Shown one piece after another: positions 45,131 to 56,770 of a stretch of DNA of 64,000 bases. Position 1 is the first letter of the stretch, and every line of letters starts with the position of its first letter. The notes under the pieces are model-generated. The model was not told the origin of the DNA, did no database searches, and saw only the letters and a list, made by a program, of their open reading frames with translations. A program made the position numbers and the translations under genes. Source of the stretch: Ophiura sarsii (lineage: Eukaryota; Echinodermata; Ophiuroidea; Amphilepidida; Ophiuridae); contig CM069449.1 of the NCBI GenBank assembly GCA_035610835.1, positions 11,737,855 to 11,801,854 on the forward strand, read 5' to 3'.

Positions 45131-46879
45131 TATATAATTCCCTTTTCGGAGTTAAGCGTATCGATTACCAGGCTTGACGGAATAAATAATATATATTTTT
45201 TTTTTTTCATTTTGAAAAAAAAAACCTGATTCCTCACGTTCTATGACGCACATTTCGGACACACTTTATGACACATAGGAGCTATAAGGTATCGCTAAAT
45301 CTATAAAATTCATATCTTTATAATAACTATCTGACTATAGAGCTCCGAATATTTGTTATGAATAATGTATGCTATTACACCCTTCGTAGTGGTTAAGGTG
45401 TAAGATGCCGTTTAGGCACGAGTAGCCTTCACATCTACTCAACAAGTGTCGATATCATCATACACAATAGGTCATTACACTGCATGCATGTTAAGTAAGT
45501 GCTAAAGTGATTCTTTAAGCATCTTAAAGTGTTAGTTTATTGCCAATGTCACAGATCTATACACCGATCATGTCCATTATCTACACGTTGTTGATACAAC
45601 TTAACTGTCACCAGTACTTTAACAAATTAACCAAATGCATTTACTTCAAATATTCAGGGATAAGGGTGTGTTTGCATAAAACATATCACATCATAACTGA
45701 AATTGTATTAAAATACACACTTTTAAGCCAAACTTCTAGGAACTGAGATCGAAGTAAAGATATTTACTTCAAACTTCTACACCTGCATCAGCACCAGGGA
45801 ATAAGTATTGATTGAAGTGATTAAACAGTTGATATGTTACCAACCAGTGACAGTTGCTGTATCAACAAAGTACTGTTTGGTTGCAGTTTCAATAAAAAAT
45901 GTAAACAAATGAATCTATCGGACGCCGAAACAAAACACACAAACCATGCCAAGGATCAGAAAACCGAAACAAGAGGATAGCTATTATCTCGGAAATGTAA
46001 AATGTGCAAGTAAAAACATACTATATACACAGTTCAACAAACATAAGTTCCCCTTTAAATTGCCTGATATTTTTTTTAATGAGTTACTCCATCGAAACGA
46101 TTGTTGATTGACACACGTAATTTACGTGTTCACAGCAACCTTAGAACGGGGTTATAACTACGCAGGTGTTGTAATGCTTGAATAGGCACACATTGAATGG
46201 TGGAATACCTCAATTTAAATATTGCTAAATGAGTACAACGAGCAGTACAACACCTGTGCGGTGTGATCAGCTTTACGCATGAGATCCAAAATTATTTGCA
46301 TTGAGCATGTTACCTGGGCAATTTTAATTTGCCTTATTGACTGACCTGCCCTGAACTGATGTCTTTTGATGAAAATGATACGTCGAACGAAACACGTGTT
46401 GACTGAAATTGAGCAGCTGGTCAAAGACAGTGCGAAAACACTATACAAGATATCGGTCCGCATCGGTCATTCATGTCAAGTTTATATCCACAGTTGTGTC
46501 ATAGACTATAGTGTTATAGCTTCCCCCGTTTACTCATAAAATTATCCGCGATCAAATTGACCTAACGTACCAACCTAGAACATGTTTATAATCTCATAAT
46601 GACAATTATATCATTATTGTTACACCGATTATTTTTACTATTAGGCAACCCTGCCACATATATCAATTATAACATTTTCCTTTCAATAGTAAGTGAATAT
46701 AACTGACATTTACTTCGATTATACTATTTCCGTTATATTTTTTGCCCAGAGTTAAATATCAATTACAGTCTGATGTGATTCTTTTTACATAAAAATATAA
46801 CATAATTGCGATTAACACGTTCATTTTATTTAACCGTACAAAGAACTAGCACTGATACATTAACGATTGTATGACATAA
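45131..46879. other. Intergenic sequence, no gene seen
   Basis: Only short frames were seen, and no repeats that I could define. Confidence 0.3.
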
Positions 46880-47029
46880 ACCGCTATACTTGTAAATAGT
46901 CAAATTCACAGCATTAAACGACTACAGGAACACAGTCGTGCTAACAAATATCTGCTGGCCATTAAGAGAAAAGCCCTCATGGCCAGACGACAAAAGAAAG
47001 ATGTAAAGAAATATATAGGTTTGAAATAG
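46880..47029 (+). CDS. Possible basic terminal exon
   Basis: A 49-codon frame whose last 38 residues are very basic (IKRKALMARRQKKDVKKYI near the end). AATTCACAG at 46903-46911 could be a splice acceptor giving an exon 46912-47029. No upstream partner exon was found. It may be chance, or the C-terminus of an unrecognised gene or transposon protein. Confidence 0.15.
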   Translation, partial: TAILVNSQIHSIKRLQEHSRANKYLLAIKRKALMARRQKKDVKKYIGLK

Positions 47030-47465
47030 ATAACGAGAATATCCGTGTGTATTGTCATTTTTGTGCACATCAAATCTCATGGCTTGCGTAAGTAAATGTC
47101 ACTGTTTTCGCGCTTTGTTATTGCTTGTGTTTGCTCGTTTCTGCGCACCAAGTTGGTATAGCTTGCTTTTATTCTTTTTATTCTCAGTCACATTATTTAC
47201 TAAGCATCTTGAACGGAGATTAATGACTACGTATTAGTCGTTTAGAGGGTACTGGACATTCATAACATTTCACTTTAGTACCACCGATGAGATTCCTGAG
47301 GGTGTAGCTTTTAGAGAAATTCCGAAATATTTTAAGTAAGAAGATATACTTGTTTCATGATGTGCAAGGAATGATCACCATTCATGCTATAAATATATAG
47401 AACGTCATGTATCAACTCTACCGACGCCGCAGGCGGAGTTGCTCTATGCAAAAATGTAATACTTA

Positions 47466-47656
47466 GAGAATAAAGGTATTGTTTTTAGACCGTACCCGTG
47501 TTATATTGTATGACATAAATGCGGACGATAGTATTATTTTAAGTAGAACAACGACGCCGCAGGCGGAGTTGTTCTACGCAAAAAATAATACTATCGCACG
47601 CATTTATGTCAGACAATATAACACGGGTACGGTCTAAAAACAATACCTTTATTCTC
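47466..47656. repeat. Large hairpin, 191 bp
   Basis: The left arm from GAGAATAAAGGTATTGTTTT is mirrored by the right arm ending AAAACAATACCTTTATTCTC, with few mismatches over about 75 bp. Near the centre GTAGAACAAC pairs with GTTGTTCTAC around GACGCCGCAGGCGGA. The central CGACGCCGCAGGCGGAGTTG also occurs once just upstream (47420-47439). Confidence 0.85.
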
Positions 47657-47707
47657 ATTCTTAAACAATCATACTTTAGACATTTATCAAAGAAATAAGT
47701 ACATTTT

Positions 47708-48340
47708 ATTGTCCACATTTGACAACTTTTACCCCTGCTAGGATCGAATAACCCACAAACATTCCATCCAATCACATGCGATGAGTAAACCATGCGTAAG
47801 CGTCGTGGCGCCGGCATAAACGCAGGAAAAGCGCTAAAGACGCACTGCAGAAGTGCGCGTTATGGAACAAACCACGCATTGTGAAGGTCGGGCGCACTGT
47901 TAAAACCTCCCCGTGTTAAGTTGTCTCTTCTAGATGTCACCGATTTCTCTGAGAACCAATGAGATTGCTTAAACTTTCTTAGCTGTTTAAGAATACCGAA
48001 TACTTAAGTTTAGACATGTCTAATAAAGTTAGTACCTATAATTGACCACATGTAAACTTGTAACCCTCTGAGTATCGAATAACCCACACACGTCCAATCC
48101 TGTGTGATGAGTACGCCATGCGTCGGCGTATTGCGCGCCACATAAGCACACGTGAGAAACGCAGTAACACGCCCTTGCAGAAGGTCAAGTTGTGGAACAA
48201 CACTATTGTTACCACGCATTGCGAGAGGGTGGCCACGCTAATAATTAATGTACCGTGAATATTGTTTGACACTCATGTGTCGTCAATGTCTCTGAGAACC
48301 AATAGGGATTACTTTAACTTTCCTTATGGTTCCTTAACTT
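47708..48340 (+). repeat. Diverged tandem duplication, period about 335 bp
   Basis: Two units share ATCGAATAACCCACA (47742 and 48075), GATGAGTA..CCATGCGT (47780 and 48107), a CACGCATTG block (47872 and 48213) and TCTCTGAGAACCAAT (47945 and 48289). Each is relatively GC-rich. Open frames in opposite directions are not conserved between units. Confidence 0.75.
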
Positions 48341-49699
48341 TCCTGTAACACCAAATAACATTGCCAACCTATAACTGTTTACTCGTAGGTGTCTCATGCC
48401 AATTCTGTGGTGGTTATGCGCGTAATCATATCAGTGGAACTAATATCCAATTATTCACGATTTCTGATTTCTGTACGTGATGAAGGGGCACTTAATACTG
48501 TCAATGCTTGCTTTTAAAATATTTTCTTAATTTTTTTGGTTTAGATAGATATCTGAAGATGTTTTGCGTTGACATGAACAAATAAACACTCGATCATTAT
48601 AATAGTATAACAACATTTACCTTTCAAGAATTGGATCATAAGGTTAATAATAGCCACTCGTAACAGTGACGAAGTTTTGCGAATTACGCTGTAGTAGGTT
48701 CATAAACGAGGAGCTTATTTGTTCGCTAACTCCATATAAGTGAAATATGAGAAAAGAAAGAAAAGCATTTCTTTTTTAAATGAGGATGTTGTACTTCTTT
48801 GACTTTTTATTTTCTGCCCTATGAAAGATACCATACGTGGAAGCTTAAAAAAACTGGTTTGTTTTCAATCTTTTATTTTCACTGTACTTCCTATGTTTTT
48901 CTTTATGTTTGGAAAGGAGTGGAGTTAGCTCCTTTGGGACCAACATATTTCGACCAATTTTCAGAAACCACTTTACCAACAAATCTTGATTTCAAAATAA
49001 AGAGCACCTGAAAGACAATGTCAAATCACATTGAAAACAGAAAACCGCATAGAAATATCTCTTACACTGTTTGAATTATGAATTGTATTTTGTTATTTCG
49101 TGAGAAAACTATGAATTTTGGACAATTTTGCCATTTTTTTGATACAACAACAATTTTGTGCGTTTGCAATTGTCAAGACAATAATCCCATTAACTTTATG
49201 TTTTATCCATTTCATTTGATTAAGACAATTCCTATCAATGTTTTACTACCATACAAAAAACATATTTTCACCATTTTGGCTTTAAAATAGTGAATTATAT
49301 TAAAATTTCCGGAAATTACCGAGGGCCATAACTACGGATCTGAACATGTTACAGATGTATGGGTGGTTCCCCAAACAGTTGACCCAAGTTCAAAGTAATT
49401 TTTCAACCACATGTATAGTTTCAGAGAATGTGTGTTTACTTGGTCTTGATCAGCAGTTACCTTTGAAATTATCCTGAACAAATGGCGCGTTTAGCTTGTT
49501 TGGTTCTTCGGATATGGTTCATTACGGTATGCATGCACACAACTGACTTGTCCACTGGAGCGTCATTTAGTTTTTATCTTCAACAAAACAGCATGCTCTA
49601 GTTTTAGAATTGAAAAGCCCGCCCTGACAAAGTATCCCAATCTCTGTGCTTATGTGCCAATCAGGGTGCTGATAAAATTCACAATGTGGGCACAGTGGT
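48341..49699. other. Intergenic sequence, no gene seen
   Basis: Only short AT-rich frames were seen. Confidence 0.3.
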
Positions 49700-49799
49700 N
49701 NNNNNNNNNNNNNNNNNNNNNNNNNNNNNNNNNNNNNNNNNNNNNNNNNNNNNNNNNNNNNNNNNNNNNNNNNNNNNNNNNNNNNNNNNNNNNNNNNNN
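49700..49799. other. Assembly gap of 100 N
   Basis: Exactly 100 N, the usual placeholder for a gap of unknown size. Any frame crossing it is meaningless. Confidence 0.99.
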
Positions 49800-50173
49800 A
49801 GAGCAATTTCTGTACTAACGGAATGTTAAGCTTTATTTTCATATCAAAAACATCGATGCCCGACTTCTTTTTTGATTAGAAAAACGAGTCTGATTTTCAC
49901 CGATTTTCGGTCAGAAAACGATACTGACGATCCCATGTTTAGTTACCGTGATATGTATCATAGCTTATAAAATAAAATAATGCAATGGCTTCATTCATGA
50001 CTTTATAATAGCTTAGTCTTACTCTTCGTATAGCCTAAGAAGACCCGCGTAACTAGGGGCCGTCCGGGAGGCGATCTTTATTACCGTAAACAACATTTGA
50101 TACCTGACGGAGTAAAGTGCATAGCACATGTACATTTATACAGTGAGTGAGTACGGTTAATACATTCGCGTCC

Positions 50174-50195
50174 GGGGGGGGGGGGGGGGGGGGGG
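50174..50195. repeat. Poly(G) tract
   Basis: Twenty-two consecutive G. Confidence 0.95.
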
Positions 50196-51444
50196 ATCTG
50201 AAGAAAAAAAAGTACTTTAATGCACTCCTATTTCCGAAAAAGACCCTCTTTTCCATTGTGTAAAGCATTTTTTCGGGCCGTTTTGGACTAAAATATGTCC
50301 TGATAATTAAGTCACTAAATTTGCCCTTTTGTAAAGTAACGACACTACTTTGAAAATTCTGGGGATAAAACTAGCTTAATTGGTCGGAAATGTAAAAATC
50401 ATAGCAGATTCAGGTAAGTTTTGCACAAAGTTAAAATATTCCTGCGCATTTTACCCTCTCCCCTCAACCCAACCCCCGATTTGCTTTCTTTCCCACAAAT
50501 AAATAATATATTTGCTTTATGATCATGACATTTTTCATCAATTTCATGCAAGGGCCAACGTTTAGGTGGACTTTAGTTATGATACCGTTCAGTTTATTTT
50601 CCTTGATGTTATTAAAATATGAATTTCAATAATACTGTAGCAAGTTATTTAATTATTTTGGAACAACAATGCTTGATTCAGTAAAAAAGAAATAAACCAC
50701 AATACCAAATCTAAAATTTAACTTGAACCGATCACGTACGACCCTGTCTGAAAGCGCACCACGGGATCAGTAACAGCCAATCGACGCTACGAAATGAATT
50801 TAGCTCGAGACCAGATTCGGGCAGCTATATTATAACCATTCACTTGACCGGACTAAATAATTTTATAACATTTTACGCATGTTTCTAGTTACAAAATACT
50901 ATGAATATTATGATACCATGGATACAATTGCTGCCTAATTCTTCAAAAGGGAATCATTTACCGTGGATTTGGATTTAGTGTCGTCAAGTTTTTCTCGAAT
51001 TCGGGTGTGTGTGATGGCAATAATTTGCACCGAAAATCCAACATGTCATGAAGTTCACAGATAATATTAGATATATTATTTGCATCTTTATTTTACAATT
51101 TCATGGCAAATGTGTTTAAAATGTGTGATTATAATCATGAAAAGAGCTCATTTACATCGTGCTATCACGAGGTCAACTGTGACTACGAAGCCGTATCGCT
51201 ACGGGTGAGTACTTCCGGGTCGCTGTTTGTGGGTTAGAAAAACAACGGCTTTTTGCGTGGCTGCATACTGACTGCACGGAGGCGGTTTTGAGTTTCATAT
51301 TATCATGTGATTTGGTATAAGTTTGTGCATGGGTTAGTATCACTAACATTCATTCTACAAGAAGCGATTCCACACCAGTAATTAATATCAGTCCTTGCCG
51401 AAGATAATCAAACTTTTTTTGTCAGCTGGGCATCCTGTGGCCCA
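50196..51444. other. Intergenic sequence, no gene seen
   Basis: Nothing recognisable on either strand. Confidence 0.3.
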
Positions 51445-51780
51445 ATGATTACAGAAGTAATCAGAAATGGTACGTATTGCTCCCAAATTATTAAAGTTTT
51501 GGTTTAAACCTGGTTTTAGGACTATTACCTAATACCACAGTGCAAACATATATATTTTCAATGCATTTTGTAGGTTTTTTGGATGCATTTTGATTGTAAA
51601 TGTTCTGGTAATATTTCTCGTTTTTTTATAAATGATGGCGCTACACCAGTTGTCCAACTCTGGGAGCTAATTTTTCGGAACTGACAGGGATACCGTATAT
51701 AATTGTTTGATTAAATGATCAAAGATATCATAAAAATGTAAGGAAAATGTCAAATTGAAAAATTCAGTCGCTTTATAAGC
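51445..51780 (+). repeat. Dispersed direct repeat, copy 1
   Basis: It matches 55035-55380 in the same orientation with moderate divergence. Shared blocks are TTTTCAATGCATTTTGTAGG, GGCGCTACACCAGTTGTCCA and AAATGATCAAAGATATCAT. Both copies end TCGCTTTATAA. No inverted termini were found. Confidence 0.85.
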
Positions 51781-52541
51781 GAGGAAATGGGCTTTTTGTA
51801 ACAACCATTTAACATGTAAATCTATAATGGTGAAGCCATTTAGTGGCGTGAATTCTACAGTATATACCCCCATAAACCAACAACTTATGCCGCGATGCAA
51901 AAAAAATAGTACGCCTGGCTTGTGCGTAAGACTTATACAATTGGTGCAATAGTAATATGTTTAATTACCAAACTTATAACAAACACTAGCGAAAATTTAT
52001 CTGGGAACAATGTTTCCATGATCGACTTAGTATAGAAATGATTGCATTGGTCTCCGGTCAACTGTCATGGATGTTTGTATACATAGTCAAGTCATGTTAG
52101 TATGGTAATCATCGTATAAGTCGTTTTACGTACACGTCTTCTTACGTACAAGTTACAAGCTCTGCATTTTGCAGTGCGGCCTCATCTCTTATCATTGGTG
52201 TTATTTACTGTGAACGTTTGCCAAACGTAGTCTTGCTATCTGGGTATGAAGGTATAAATAGTCCATATTATATAATACATAAACATATTTATGTGATTCT
52301 TTTGGTGGAAAATAGATCACATGACATGAACTATTCAGTATATGTCCATGTTGTGTATTTTTTGGCTATAAAAATCGACTATTCAATATTCATCGCCAGT
52401 GGCGTCGCAATAACCCCGTTGAAATGATATTCATGAACAAATATATGTCAAACAAGGATGGGAATTTTAAACTTTTTTGTCAGTGTTAGCGATTTATTCC
52501 GTTTTGGATGCCAAGACAGAATAAATCTAATTGTGGTCCTG

Positions 52542-53042
52542 CGCTGCAAAAAGTTGCTTAAATATTTACTCAACATTTTTACACAACGTTGTTCAAGTAT
52601 GCAACCGCTCAACTGTTAAGTAAAATTTGCCCAACACCTGTTTTCACCAACAGTTCAACAATTATAGTTACTCAAAAGTAAGGCAATTATATTCACTCAA
52701 CAGTTGTTCAAGTATGCAACAGCTCACGAAATTGGCTTTTTGGACAACAGTTGCCTAAAATTCACACGTGCGTAACTTGCATCAACTGTTGCGTGATTGT
52801 CCTCAATGCTCATGCAACAGTTGCCAAAGTGGAATATTTTACGCAACATATTTTAGCAACAGAAACAGTTTCCACCAACATTTTAAGGACATTGTTTTCG
52901 ACGAATTGCTCAACGCTGGGGATTTTTACTTTTATACAACGCCTAACTTTCTACATATATTGAATGAATTTTAATCAACACGTCAACCAACGGATGATAA
53001 AAGTACTTTTGGCAACGTATTTTAAGCAACCTTTTTGCAGTG
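52542..53042. mobile_element. Motif-filled MITE: CAACAGTTG type, 501 bp
   Basis: The left end is CGCTGCAAAAAGTTGCTTAA and the right end, read inward, TA-CACTGCAAAAAGGTTGCTT. The interior repeats CAACAGTTG, CAACTGTTG, GCAACAG and CTCAAC in both orientations. TA follows the right end (53043-53044); the left flank is CTG, so the duplication is not intact. Two overlapping 68-70 codon frames inside are incidental. Confidence 0.75.
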
Positions 53043-54282
53043 TATAGTTCAATAAACATACTTGCAAATGATCGTAGTTGATAAATGTGTGCATATCAAC
53101 CAACAACCAACCATTAACATTTTTAATATTGGAAACTCAATAATTTGTGTAAAATGAAAAGAAGAAAAAAAAATTGACCTTATCCAAAATAAGTGACAAA
53201 GGACGGCTACGATACGAGAATCGATTTTTTTAAAGTGGCCTTACATGTCATTATTCTTTTTGTAGAACGATTAAATGCTTTCTCGATTGGCTAAAATTAT
53301 CGTATTTGTCGTCATGTTCATTCCAGGACCATTATATTCACATATAGCGTCACCATTTGGATATCGCATATGGTCACATTTCTTAAGTTGGGACCCTAAA
53401 AAGGGTGGATTTGTCACTTTTTTCGCATGCGTGTGAGGATGCATGCTATGTATTTCCAATGGGATGGGCAAAATAAATGATTAAACCTTGTGTATATTAG
53501 TTCATTGAATTATTATTTTGTGTGATTAGTATCATTATTGTAATAACCAAACCTTAATTAGTGTTAATTACATCCCCAATTAATTAGTATTACTAATTAT
53601 TTACATACAACAAATACCATCTAAAAATGTATCAACGGCAGTTTTAATGAAGTTGGACCTAATGTTGAATGTTCCTTATTATTTTAGATAATCTTTGCTA
53701 ATTATATTGATACTAATTACCTAGGACGTGCTTATTTTATCCACTAAATCCGCACAATAATATCACTTTTTAGTGTTTAGAATTGACATGTCCATCGCCG
53801 TCACCCTACTAGTATATCATTTTCAAATTGTTCAATATGCAAATGCTGATTTCTATAGATCAGACTGGAACTGACTGAACTATTATAGTTGTGCAGCAGT
53901 TGTCCTCCTCGATAGGAATACCGGCCGCTATTGGTACATTTAAAATGTGTGCTAATTACCCCCAATTAAGCGAAGCAAACTTAGTTAGAGCGTATACCAT
54001 ATCAAGCATCACTGTCCTTCCAAATGGCCGTCGATTCCTTTATCCGGTGTCTATATATTATGCGGAAAGACGCTACTGAAAAGGACTGATGGGTTGCCCT
54101 TTCATAGCTTTTGAATCACTGATATTGGCTGAACATGTTGTCAGTGACATTAATCAGATAATCAAAATCCACCGTACAATACCTGAGAGCATACAATGAC
54201 ACCCTAACAGCATCGGACCCAAAGGGAATTTAATTGGGACATAGAACTGTTTAATAGAAGTCTCCCCCTTTCTTATATCTCT
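53043..54282. other. Intergenic sequence, no gene seen
   Basis: TTAATTAGT-rich sequence occurs at 53550-53605. No coding signal. Confidence 0.3.
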
Positions 54283-54306
54283 CCCCCCCCCCCCCCCCCC
54301 CCCCCC
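54283..54306. repeat. Poly(C) tract
   Basis: Twenty-four consecutive C. Confidence 0.95.
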
Positions 54307-54555
54307 AGCAATCAATGTTGGGGGAACTGCCAAGGCTTCTGATAACATGACTCGGATCAACATGGCCTCACAGTCGGCGGAAAGGCCGCTTAACCCCTTA
54401 ATTCGGACAAAGTGTGCCAACCTTTTTCCATGATTGCGGGTCGATATAGCGACGGTAGAACCCGAACCCCTAAACCCTAGTCCAATCTACCCTACGGCAT
54501 CATATTTGTACGTACGTCCGTTAGAACTAAAACTGTGATACCCGTCTCTACTTAA

Positions 54556-54793
54556 CACTTTCCACGCGGCTATTGGTTTTACCATATAAAAAACAGATGT
54601 TCAGAAATCTTTTCCAATTTTCAAAGCCTATCTCAAGGATTACTGAACCAATACGAGGCATGTTGGTACTTATTTCAATGCATTTCACATGGTGATTCCA
54701 AATATGGTTATGAAATTTAACAATTTTGACATTTTTGAAACAGTTTGAGACATTTTTGAATGTCGTCTGCAGACGCCTGCCGCGTGGTAAGTG
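54556..54793. mobile_element. TTAA-type MITE, copy 5
   Basis: Complete, with TTAA on both sides (54552-54555 and 54794-54797). It begins CACTTTCCACGCGGC and ends GCCGCGTGGTAAGTG. Same orientation as copies 3, 4 and 6. Confidence 0.9.
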
Positions 54794-55034
54794 TTAATAT
54801 CACTCCGTCAGCTAGATTGTTTACCCCCGTGCTTATGTACATTTGCATTTACATTGGACGGGCTCTTTGATTTGAGTAAACCTCGTATTTATTTAAGATC
54901 TGTTAACTGCAAACAATTATGATAAAAAAAGGAATGCATTTATTTTCGGGACAGGAGAATTCCAACATTGCGCATGCAGTTTAAAAACACTTGTTATCAA
55001 CCAGTTGTCGCTAAGGGTCGAATGACACCCTGTT

Positions 55035-55380
55035 TTGGAATGATTATAGAATTAATAAGAAATGGTACTTTTTGCTACCAAATGATTTAAGTTGTAGTTT
55101 AATCCGGACTTTAGGACTATTACCTAATACCAAAGTGCAAAAAGAAATATTTTCAATGCATTTTGTAGGTTTTTTGATGCATTTTGATTTTAAATGTTCT
55201 GACAACATTTCTCAACTTGTTCTGATAAATGAGGGCGCTACACCAGTTGTCCAACTCTGGGGGATAGTTTCTCAGAACTTTCGGGGATAGGCCTACTATA
55301 CATAATTGTTTTGATTAAATGATCAAAGATATCATGACATTTAAGGAAAATGTCAAATTGAAAAATCCAGTCGCTTTATA
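55035..55380 (+). repeat. Dispersed direct repeat, copy 2
   Basis: Partner of 51445-51780, about 3.6 kb away. Confidence 0.85.
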
Positions 55381-55659
55381 ATGTCACCCCTCCATCTTAC
55401 CTTATCCTGTTTAGTATAGTTGTGGTTCGATAAGGCAAGGGAATCTGTAATAAATTGATTTGGTGTAAGATTGGTGCTAATTCGATACGCGGTTGCAACA
55501 AAGTTTCAACACCGGAAGCCTAGTTGTACCGAAATGTCATTCCCACAATGCACTTAGCGTAGCACACAACGAAGACGATGAATTAACATTTGTGCCCGTA
55601 ATCAGTGTTAATCAAAATGCTATTATTAGCATATTGGGATTGAAATTTCGATACAACTC

Positions 55660-55915
55660 GGGCCCCGACACAGCGTATACGCCATTCTGATGACCATTTA
55701 CTGTGTTTGTGAACGAGTGTGCTTATCGTCCCATGTGCTGGGGAATGTACTCATAGTTATCACGAACTCTTACAAAAATGTAGATACACCTCGAACGCCG
55801 TGTAATCCATTCTGATCATTCACTGTGTTTGTGAACAAGTGAACGTGTGCGCTTCGTTCTAACAAATCCCATGTGCTGGCGGAGGGTACTCTCTAGCTAA
55901 CCCGAACTCTTACAT
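55660..55915 (+). repeat. Diverged tandem pair, about 140 bp
   Basis: CCATTCTGAT, then TACTGTGTTTGTGAAC or CACTGTGTTTGTGAAC, then CCCATGTGCTGG and CGAACTCTTACA recur in order in two adjacent units. Confidence 0.8.
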
Positions 55916-56689
55916 TGATAATGTTATAATTGGTCGTGAGTCTCTCTATTTGTTGTTCGTGCCATACTAAGTGCATACTATTTGAATGTGGTTCGCAGAC
56001 CGTAGGTGCAATGCGCCGCTACCATTGGTTTCGGAGTGTTAACTTGATTTTAAATCGAGCTTTATTATTTACCTTTTCCAGGACATCTAGGTGAATCGTT
56101 GGGAGACTACAAGTTCACAATTCTAGCCAGTGGAATATTAGACGGCATAGCGATGATATTGATATTGACATTGTTCTTAAAACTACGTGTATTTCAGAAA
56201 TGATTGTAGCGGAATTGTGCTTAGTCATTGTATTTAACTGTTTGAAGTTAAACTGCAATCTTTGCTCGCAACCGTAAAAGAAGAACATGCGCTACAAAGT
56301 GAATTATTCATGAAAGTATAAAGAGAAAAGAGCATAAAGATATTGAACCATCTTAACACGTACGCGTATTTAAAACAAATACGCCCACGATTGTACGCAC
56401 GAAGAATACTACTACGGCGAAACTCATTACGGGGTGGCTCTATGACTCATGAATACTAAGCGGGTTTATTATTATCAATCAACACGTAATACAGCTACTC
56501 ATGTATGGTAGTTGCTGGATACACCCTGATTTTGCACTATAGCGATATATTAATCAAATACTATATCAACGGATTATGACAATTTCAATTGGACCTTTTA
56601 GAGCTGTCGGACGGTGTAATGACTAAGGCATCGCCTCCTATAAGCTGGTTTTTTTGTTTTAAAATACTAAGAAAGTATTCAACAACCAC

Positions 56690-56770
56690 CGCAAGGAAGG
56701 TTGTGTTATATTCTTTAAGAAATACTATATTATAGTATTTCTTAAAGAATATAACACAACCTTCGTTGCG
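56690..56770. repeat. Near-perfect palindrome, 34-bp perfect arms
   Basis: Bases 56696-56729 (GAAGGTTGTGTTATATTCTT onward) are exactly complementary to 56731-56764 around a single T at 56730. One mismatch later the pairing extends to CGCAA/TTGCG at 56690 and 56770. No TIR element structure or TSD is evident around it. Confidence 0.95.

Noticed and set aside
49567..49842. 91-codon frame across 49700-49799
   Set aside because: It crosses the 100-N gap, so the frame is meaningless.
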